DNA from: SHLQ01 sp964562985
GTDB taxonomy: Bacteria; Actinomycetota; Acidimicrobiia; Acidimicrobiales; SHLQ01
Direction of reading: 5' to 3'
Assembly (NCBI GenBank): GCA_964562985.1
Contig: CAZLWE010000002.1
Span: 1-64,000 of the forward strand
DNA length: 64,000 nucleotides
In this document: one piece after another, positions 7,793-16,700 of the stretch
Numbering within the stretch: position 1 is the first letter of the stretch
How the letters are laid out: each line of letters starts with the position of its first letter
The notes under the pieces: generated by a model
The model's input: only the letters and a program-made list of their open reading frames with translations
What the model was told of the DNA's origin: nothing
Databases searched by the model: none
Program-made: the position numbers and the translations under genes

Positions 7793-7908
7793 CGTTGCTC
7801 CTAAAGGTCGCCACTGTACGAGTCGGCGAATTTGGGTGACCGTTTAGTAACGAAACACGATTGCTAGCAAAATAGGGCAACTTGCGCCAAAAAGTGAGTT
7901 CGGGTCGG

Positions 7909-9573
7909 CTACTCCTGGTGGAGTAAGCCAAAGACAACCGAATCGGCAAGTGCTTGCCAACTGGCCTCGATGATGTTCTCGCTGACGCCCATCGTCGACC
8001 ATGTCTTTTGGCCGTTGGTCGACTCGAGCAATACTCGCGTGATTGCACCGGTGCCTTCACCGGTGTCGAGGACTCGCACCTTGTAATCGGTGAGTGAAAT
8101 GGCCGCGAGTTCGTCGGCATAGTGTCGCCGGAGGCCAAACCGGAGCGCGGCGTCGAGGGCGTTGACCGGACCGTTCCCCTCGCCGGTCGCCACGATCCGT
8201 TCCTCGCCAACCCACAGCTTCACGGTTGCTTCGGTCTCCACTTCAACGGTCTTGTGGGTCCATGCTCGACCGCCCGAACCGGAGCGGTGATCGAGGTTTA
8301 CGCGGAAGCTCTCCAGCCGGAAATAATCCTGTTCCCATCCCGCCGCGCTTCGCATCAGCAGCTCAAGCGATGCATCCGCAGCCTCGAAGTGGTAACCCTC
8401 GTATTCGAGACGCTTGAGCGTGTCGGTGATGTCACCGAGGACTTTCCCGTCGATATCGATCCCGAGCGCCTCGGCCTTCAAGGCGAGCGTCGAACGGCCA
8501 GCCATGTCCGAAACGAGAAAGCGGGTGCCATTGCCGACGGTGCTGGGGTCGATGTGTTCGTACGCGTCCGGGCGTCGGGCGATCGCGGAGGTATGTAGTC
8601 CCGCCTTGTGCGCAAAGGCCGTCGCACCCACGTACGGCTGTTGTGGATCGGCGGCGAAGTTGACCAAATCTGCGACGCTGTGGGCAACACTGGTGAGATT
8701 TTGCAACGCCGCCTCGCCGATAGTTTCGACCCCCATCTTGAGCGAGAGGTTTGCGATAACCGGGACGAGGTCGCAGTTGCCAACCCGTTCGCCGTAGCCG
8801 TTGATCGTGCCCTGCACTTGTGAGGCTCCACCGCGTACGCCCGCGAGCGCATTGGCCACGCCGCATCCGGTGTCGTTGTGCAGATGCACACCGACATCGC
8901 ACGTTCCGTCCGCCCCGCCAAGGTGGTCGTACACATCAGCAACCATGCGCTCAACATCGGTCGGAAGCGAGCCTCCGTTAGTGTCACACAGAACCAGGCA
9001 GTCCGCTCCAGCGACGGCCGCTGCTTCGAGGACGGCGAGGCTGAATTCTGGGTTGCGTCGGTAGCCGTCGAAGAAGTGCTCAGCGTCGAAGAAGACCTTT
9101 TTGCCCTCGCCCGTCAAGAATGCGATCGAGTCGGCGACCATGGCGATGCCCTCATCGAGGGTGGTCTGCAACGCTTCGGTGACGTGGTAATCCCAGGTTT
9201 TGCCGACGATGCACACCACGCCGGTCTCTGCGCTGAGCAGATTTTGCAACGTCGGGTCGGTATCGCTCTTGCCCTTGGCCCGACGCGTCGATCCGAACGC
9301 GACCATCTGTGCTGTCTTGAGGTCGAGTTCGCCGCGAGCGCGCTCGAAAAACTCGACATCTTTCGGGTTCGCTCCGGGCCAGCCTCCCTCGATGTAGGTG
9401 ACGCCGAGCCGATCGAGTTGACGGGCGATCTTGAGCTTGTCTTCAACGGTGAGCGAGATGCCTTCGAGCTGGCTGCCGTCACGCAAGGTCGTGTCGTAGA
9501 TTTCGACGCGCGACGGCTGACGGTCGGTGCGATCGATCCCTGTTAGGTCGCCCTGGACACCCGAATCGGTCAT
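7909..9573 (-). CDS. cimA: Citramalate synthase
   Basis: The 554-residue enzyme belongs to the HMGL-like/LeuA superfamily and is of the long CimA type. It condenses pyruvate with acetyl-CoA to (R)-citramalate, opening the threonine-independent route to 2-oxobutyrate and isoleucine. The N-terminal TIM barrel has YDTTLRDGSQLEGISLT (residues about 26-42), GGWPGANPKD and the metal-binding HLHNDTGCGVANAL. A C-terminal LeuA-type regulatory domain (VRVLDTGEGTGAITRV) should bind the feedback inhibitor. Its ATG overlaps the leuB stop (ATGA), so the two are coupled. The YIEGGWPGANPKD signature favours CimA over 2-isopropylmalate synthase. Confidence 0.92.
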   Translation of the reverse strand: MTDSGVQGDLTGIDRTDRQPSRVEIYDTTLRDGSQLEGISLTVEDKLKIARQLDRLGVTYIEGGWPGANPKDVEFFERARGELDLKTAQMVAFGSTRRAKGKSDTDPTLQNLLSAETGVVCIVGKTWDYHVTEALQTTLDEGIAMVADSIAFLTGEGKKVFFDAEHFFDGYRRNPEFSLAVLEAAAVAGADCLVLCDTNGGSLPTDVERMVADVYDHLGGADGTCDVGVHLHNDTGCGVANALAGVRGGASQVQGTINGYGERVGNCDLVPVIANLSLKMGVETIGEAALQNLTSVAHSVADLVNFAADPQQPYVGATAFAHKAGLHTSAIARRPDAYEHIDPSTVGNGTRFLVSDMAGRSTLALKAEALGIDIDGKVLGDITDTLKRLEYEGYHFEAADASLELLMRSAAGWEQDYFRLESFRVNLDHRSGSGGRAWTHKTVEVETEATVKLWVGEERIVATGEGNGPVNALDAALRFGLRRHYADELAAISLTDYKVRVLDTGEGTGAITRVLLESTNGQKTWSTMGVSENIIEASWQALADSVVFGLLHQE

Positions 9574-10541
9574 AGCGCAGCGATCACCAAGTCGGCGAGT
9601 TCGACGGTGGTTCCGGATTCGGCGGCGACCTTCTCGACCGCGCTCGTGATTCGCTCAGCTGCGGCGGTTTCGCCAAGGTGAGCGAGCATCATGGCACCCG
9701 ACGAGATGGCAGCGAGCGGGTTCGCGATGCCCTGACCGGCAATGTCTGGTGCGGAGCCGTGGACCGGCTCAAACATCGAGACACCTTCTGGGTTGAGGTT
9801 TGCCGACGAGGCCAGGCCGACCCCACCTGACACCGCACCACCGAGATCGGTGAGGATGTCGCCGAACAGATTGTCGGTCACGACGACGTCGTAACGCTGA
9901 GGATCTTCAACGAAATAGATGCAGGCAGCGTCGACGTGGTTGTAGGCGGTCTCGACGCCTGGGAACTCCGCAGCAACGTCGTCAAAGGTGCGTTGCCAGA
10001 GGTCTCCCGAGAACGTCAAGACGTTCGTCTTGTGCACCAGGGTCAGGTGGTTGTTGCGCTTGGTGGCCAAGTCGAACGCGTAGCGAACGCAACGTTCTAC
10101 CCCGTGGCGAGTATTGACCGAGCCTTGGGTCGCGATCTCGGCGGGCGTCCCTTTGCGAAGGAAGCCGCCCTCACCGGCATAGGTCCCCTCGGTGTTCTCT
10201 CGAACGACAACGAAATCGTGCGATCCGTCCGGGGCGAGGAACGGGCGATGGTTGATGTAGAGGTCGAGTTCGAAACGCATCCGGAGCAACAAACCACGTT
10301 CGATGACCCCAGGCGGGACATCGGGGGAACCGACCGCACCCAGGTAGAGAGCGTCAAGGTCGCGCCACTCGGCGATGATCTCGTCGGTGAGGGTCACCTC
10401 GTCACGGAGATACCGCTGACCTCCGAGGTCATAGTCGACCGTATCGAGGTCGACGCCGGCAGCCTCGATAACGCGCAGCCCTTGCGCAATAACTGCGGGG
10501 CCAATGCCATCGCCACCAACGATTCCAACCTTGTGAGCCAT
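9570..10541 (-). CDS. leuB: 3-isopropylmalate dehydrogenase (isocitrate/isopropylmalate dehydrogenase family)
   Basis: The 323-residue enzyme oxidatively decarboxylates 3-isopropylmalate with NAD for leucine. With CimA it could also process 3-methylmalate for isoleucine. Family motifs are VGIVGGDGIGPAVIAQG, RENTEGTYAGEGG, HKTNVLTFSGDLW and VTDNLFGDILTDLGG near residue 220. It is shorter than typical LeuB (about 350 residues), like many actinobacterial forms. The sequence alone does not exclude tartrate or isocitrate dehydrogenase activity, but the cimA coupling supports the call. A perfect palindrome about 90 bp upstream is a candidate operator. Confidence 0.88.
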   Translation of the reverse strand: MAHKVGIVGGDGIGPAVIAQGLRVIEAAGVDLDTVDYDLGGQRYLRDEVTLTDEIIAEWRDLDALYLGAVGSPDVPPGVIERGLLLRMRFELDLYINHRPFLAPDGSHDFVVVRENTEGTYAGEGGFLRKGTPAEIATQGSVNTRHGVERCVRYAFDLATKRNNHLTLVHKTNVLTFSGDLWQRTFDDVAAEFPGVETAYNHVDAACIYFVEDPQRYDVVVTDNLFGDILTDLGGAVSGGVGLASSANLNPEGVSMFEPVHGSAPDIAGQGIANPLAAISSGAMMLAHLGETAAAERITSAVEKVAAESGTTVELADLVIAAL

Positions 10542-10630
10542 GAGGTCCTCTCTAGAAACAGACTCGACAAGTGTATGGGCAGTGCGTTGCGGAGCGGAAT
10601 TCGGTCGACATAGGACGCAGATACGGCGAA

Positions 10631-10648
10631 TCCACCAAACTTGGTGGA
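10631..10648. promoter_or_regulatory. Perfect 8-bp inverted repeat between leuB and the giant surface protein gene
   Basis: TCCACCAA-AC-TTGGTGGA lies in the 200-bp divergent intergenic region, 90 bp before the leuB start and about 94 bp before the giant gene. Its symmetry and position suit a dimeric regulator's operator for one or both genes. No T-run follows on either strand, which argues against a terminator. Confidence 0.4.
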
Positions 10649-10741
10649 AGTAGGTCTGCTATCGGTTGAAAACAGCACTTCTTTACAACTGCTGCCGATT
10701 GGCGTTGCATCGTCCATGGCGGGGCGACTGGAGAAGTCCCG

Positions 10742-13700
10742 GTGTCTAGGACCATATGGAAACTATCTGCGCGGGCCATCGCCTTACTTCTGGTGGCGAG
10801 CACTCTCGCGGTTGTCCCCTATAGCGAATCGCTGGCAGCTCAAGACCAGCACCCACGTTGGGAATGTGACGGCACGCCGATCCTGATGCGTGGTGGGGTC
10901 TTCCACTTCATTCTTCCGGACCCCGCCGTACCAGGGAACCTGATCATCGAAGCGATCCCGGGCACGAGCGGCATTTTCAACTCGACCGCCTATGACCCGA
11001 CCACCGACTGGGTCTACGGCGTCGGCAGAGTCGGAGGCGTACGAACCGTCCGCGCCTACGACGCCAACGGCGACACGGTGTTCGACACTCCCATTCAGGC
11101 GCCTTACCCCCAAGACGCCAACCAGTTCGCCGGAACGGTACTCGGCGACGGCCGCTACATCGTCCACTCGGTCGGCGCTGGCAACGGTACGGGTTGGTTC
11201 AACGGCGAGCGATGGAACATGTGGTCGATCGACCCGCTCACCGGTGCCGCCACCCACATCGGATCAACCCCAGTGAACCTCGCTGACTTCTCCTACAACC
11301 CACTGGATGGCTTCATCTATCAAGTGGTCAACCGTCAGCTCTACAAGTTCAACCCCAACGACGGTTCGATCACGAGCACACCCATGCCAGCCGCGTTCCC
11401 CAACGGAAGCTTCGGCGCGTCGTGGTTCGACGCCGCCGGCAACCTCTTCCTTTTCCGCAACAACCCAGGAGACATCTTCCGAGTCGACCCGAACGATGTA
11501 GCCGCCTGGGCCGAGGTCGGCGAGCCCGGTTCGAACGGAGGAACCGATGCTGGCTCATGTGTGAGTTCGATCGATATCAAGAAGGACGTGATCGACGGAG
11601 CCGGGAACGCCGTGATTCCCGGGGACCGGGTCTACTCGCCCGGAGACACCGTTGCCTACGAGATCACCCTGATCAACAACGGCCTTCCCACCCAGGATCG
11701 CATCGTCGACCTCTGCGACGTGTTGCCCGGCGATGGACGAACCTTCACCGGCAACTGGACATCGACCGACCCGAACACCATCGTGACCAGCGGCGGCGCC
11801 GCGGGTGATACCGACGTCTGCTTCCAGGCCGAGATGCCTTCGAGCCTCTGGACCGACCCCGACACCCCTGGCGCAGCCCCGACCGTGCTCACCGTTGACG
11901 TGCTGCTCGCCGACGACATCGTGCCGGGCGAATACGAAAACCAGGCCACCCTCGACTTCGATCAGGACGGCACCGTCGACGTGCTCTCTGACGACCCGGG
12001 CGACGGCAGCGATCCTCGAGATCCGACCACGATCGAGGTGCTCGGCGCCTTCACCGTGACCAAGACCGTCGAAGGCCACCCGGTCTCGAACGACACCGAC
12101 TCGTTCCCGGTTACCCTCACCTGCACCACCGCCGACGGCAGCACGCATAGCGTCGCCGCAGGTTCGATCTCCGATGCGGCCACGGGCGCGCCGTGGCCGG
12201 GAGCAGCTACCAATTCGTTCACGTTCGCCAACGGCGATGACGTCCGCATCGACGACCTTCCTCCAGGTACGACGTGCACCGTCACCGAGGCCAACAACAC
12301 CGCCTACACCGCAACGGTTGCCGTGGCTGGAAGCGGTGGTGGAACGGGCGCTTCTGGAGCGATCTCTACAGGATCGTTGAGTCCCGCTCTGGTCAACGAC
12401 AACTGCCAGGACGGCGAAGCGAGCGGATTCGTTCCGTTCAATCTTCAGGTTCGCAATACGACGTCGGCTGCCACCGACTGGGAAGTGATTTGGCGCAACC
12501 GGCCCTACTCGACGATTCCAAACCTCAGCACCGGACCGTTCACTCACACCGTCATCCCAGCTGCTGGCGGCCTCTTCGATCACGTATTCACCGGCACCGG
12601 CACGCTGAACCCATTCGGCAACATCACCATCGTCGGCAGCCCGCCCGTCCCGACCGGCGCAGACAGCGGCTGCGGCGACGTCGAGAACTACAGCGGCATC
12701 TCCAGCCCCGCAGGTGACGCCGCAAGCGGTGACGGTGTCGAGAGCAGCACCGCTGACATCACCGCCGACGAAGCGCTCGAGAACGAGAACGTGGCGTTCA
12801 CCAATACCACCTCGACCATCCGGATTCGAAAATCGAGTTCGTCAGGAGGTGACCTGCCTTTAAGCGACGATGGTACGTTCACTTTCGATATCACTTGCGC
12901 CAACGGGCTCAGCGAAACGGTCACCATCACCACCACCGGTGGAGGCACCACGATCAGTTACCCCGCTACGCCGCTCATCGGGTCGGGGGTCGACTGCACG
13001 ATCTCGGAGAACGTGCCCCCAGGCTGGACACTCACCACCGCGAACGACGTGGAGGTCACCACCGACTCCGCCACCCCACAGAACGCCTCTTTCCAGAACG
13101 AGCGCGCGCTCGCAGATCTCACCGTGACCAAGACGATTCTCGGCCTACCCGACGGCGCCGACCCAACCGATTCCAAGTTCGGCCTCACCGTTACGTGTAC
13201 CGGCGGATTCGACCCCGACCCATACACCGTGCTCGGAGCCTTCGCCGTTGGCACGCCGTTTGTTGTTGAGGACCTTCCTGTGGGTGCCGAGTGCACGGTC
13301 ACTGAAGACCCAGCGGCCGGTTTCAACACTCGCTATGAGCCAGGCCAGGTCGTTACGATCGCGAGCGATGGCAGCGAGGTGGATGTCACCAACAGCACCG
13401 GGTCTCTCATCATCGAGAAGGACGCTGTTGCACCAACCTCCCACCCGATCGACCCGGTGATCGACGTCGACTTCACCCTCGAGTGCACCTTCCCCGACGG
13501 GTCCAGCACCTCACAGAACTTCACGGTTGCTATTGACTCGCTGACAGCGACCGGGGCGAATGGTGGAGTGAGCCACACCGATATCGGCGTGCTACCACCG
13601 GGAACGGTTTGTGAGGCCACGGAGACCGCCGCCCCAGCTGGCTGGACACTCACCAGCCCTGACACGGTCACGCTCAACGTCACCGCCGACAACCCAGAGC

Positions 13701-16700
13701 CAACCGCTACCTTCGAGAACACCCGCGATACCGGTTCGCTGACCGTCACGAAAGCCGTCGACGGCGTGCCGGCAGGACTCAACTTCGACGACGAGCTCTT
13801 CGCGGTTGACGTCTCGTGCTCCGGCGGATTCACCGTAGACCCCTACATCATCACCGGGCTCAGCGTCTCGGTGAACTCCCCGTTGGTCATCGACGACCTC
13901 CCGACCGGCGCGGACTGCACCGTTACCGAAACCCCTGACCCTCGATTCGATGCGACCGTCGGTTCCGGTTCGGCCACGATCACGACGGATGGCGAGACGG
14001 TTGCGCTCTCCAACACCACCTCCTCGTTCGATATCACTAAGACAACGGCCGCCAGTCCGCTCGTGGCCACGAGCGATGGAACGTTCAACTTCTTCGTGAC
14101 GTGCAACAACGACGGGGTCGAAGTGGTCAACACCGTCGTGTCGGCAACGACCACTGGCGGCACCGGAAACATCGCCGCCGCCGACTTGCCGCTCGTCCCC
14201 GCTGGATCGACCTGTTCGGTCATCGAGATCGTTCCGGCCGGATGGACCCTCACCAACCGAGCCGGCGGCACCGAAACCGGTGACGCCGGAATCGAGTTCG
14301 TCACCAGCGCGGAAGGAACCTCACTCTCGTTCGAAAACACGCTCGATACCGCAGCGCTCAACATCACCAAGGACGTCACCGGTGTGGCCGCAACCCCAGC
14401 CCTCGAAGCTGAGGCCTTCACGGTGACCGTCGAGTGCACTGGCAACTTCCCTGGCGGGGTGTTTACCACGACGCTGAGCATCGTCGAGGGCGCGCCGATC
14501 AACGTGCCGGGAATCCCGGTTGGTTCAGCGTGCACTGTCACCGAAGCCGACGACAGCCGATTCCTCACCACCTACTCGCCAGACCAATCCGTCTTCATCG
14601 CAACCGAAGGCACAACCGTGGCGATCGAGAACGAGACCAGCGTCTTCTCCATTTCCAAGGAAACGTTCGTGGATGATCCGACGGTCGTCGAGATTGACGG
14701 CACGTTCGAGTTCACAGTCGAGTGCACCAACGACGGGGCGATCGTGTTCACCGACACGGTCACCATCACCACGATCGATTCGCTCGGCGAGTGGGACGCC
14801 TCTCCATTCCTTGCGCCGGGCACCGAGTGCTCGGTAACGGAGAGTCTCCTCGAAGGCTGGACGCTCCAAGAGTCGACGACTCAGACCACTACCACCGACG
14901 GTTCAACCGCTGAACAGATTGTGTTCACGAACGTACGCGACGTCGCCGACCTGACGATCACCAAGACCCTGCTCGGACCGGGCAGCGAAGGCTTCGTCAA
15001 CCGCAACTTCACCGCAAATGCCACCTGCGTTGGCGACTTTGCAACAAGCCCAGTGGTTGTTGAGGACATCGTGTTCTCCTCGACGACACCGGGGGTTATT
15101 CCCGACCTCCCGACAGGTGCTGTTTGTACCGTGACCGAGGAATTCGAGAGCCAGTTCCAGACGTTGTACGCGCCGGACATCGGTGATGGATCCGCAGCCC
15201 AGGTGACGATCGAGTCCGGTGGCACCGAGGCGGGCATCTCGAATGTGACGGGAGCGCTTGCCGTGCACAAGTCGACCATCGGCCCGACCGAACATGGCGA
15301 AGACCTCTTGGCGGATTTCGAATACAACTTTGTGTGTCAGGTCCCCGGCGCACCAAATGGCGGGACCATCACCTTCACCGAAACCCTCTTTACCGAGATC
15401 CTGGAGGTTGACGACCTCTCCGGCGGTCAAGGCGTTGGTGTACTGACCTATACCGACCTACCGCCGCTCGCGAACGGCACCGTATGCACGGTTACCGAAG
15501 TCGTGCCGGCCGGATGGACCTTGACCACACCGAACTCCTTGACGATCACGGCTACCGATACCCCCGAACCGCCGAGCATCGACTTCATCAACGAGCGGAA
15601 CGCCGGTGCGCTGACCATCACCAAGAGCCTCGTCGGAGTACCCGAGGGCGTCGACCTCGGCGACGAGCCGTTCACGGTCGATGTCACCTGCACGGGAGGC
15701 TTCACGAACAACCCCCTCATTCTCGCTGACCAGAACGTCACCGCGAACACGCCCTTGGTGATCGACAACCTTCCGACCGGCGCGGAGTGCTCAGTCACCG
15801 AGGATGTCGACCCGCGCTTTTCTTCCGCCGTGTCGGCTCCGGTCACTATCGATGACGACGGTGAAGAGATCGTCGCAACCAACACCACGAGCACCTTGAC
15901 GATTGCCAAGACCACCACCGGCACCACCGCACATCCGGTCGACCTCGACGCCACGTTCACCTTCGCGGTGAACTGCGGTGCGGCCTTTACCGGCGCAGCG
16001 ACTCTCACGACCACTGGCCAGACCGGTGCGTGGGACACCACCACTACCCCGCTACTTCCACCAGGCACCGAGTGCACGGTGGCCGAGGAGAACATCCCCA
16101 CCGGATGGAGCCTCACGACTCCGAACGACGTCGTGGTCACGACCGGCTCCGAAGCAATCGTCGAAGCGGCCTTCGTCAACGATCGTCAAGTCGCCAACCT
16201 CAACATTCTCAAGACGATTATCGGCGAGCCCCAAGACCTCTCCGATGAACCATTCACCGTCAACATCAGTTGCATCAATGGCTTCAACGTCGAGCCGTAT
16301 CTCATCGGGCCACTCACCATCACCGAGAACGCCCCGATCGCCATCGACGATCTTCCGGTTGGCGCGGAGTGCACGGTGTCCGAGGAAGCCGACGTCCGCT
16401 TCCTTCCGAGTTTTAGCCCCGACGACCAGGTTGGCGTTATCGCCGAAGACGGCGCGACCGTCGACATCGACAACCGCACCGCAGCGCTCGAGATCACTAA
16501 GGAAGTCAGCTCCGAACCAGGCCAACCGGTCGATCTGACCGGCTCATTCGACTTCTTCGTTGACTGCACAAACGGCACCACTGCCAATGTCACGATCGAC
16601 ATCGTCGACGGCGTCGCCGAAACCCTCGAGTTTCCCGACCTACCGCTCGTTCCCGACGGTACGGCGTGCACCGTCTCCGAAACCGGTATTCCTGCTGGCT

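Noticed and set aside
11555..12583. 342-codon minus-strand frame inside the giant gene
   Set aside because: It is a reverse-frame shadow of the repeat coding sequence, with Val/Arg/Gly-rich composition and no family similarity.
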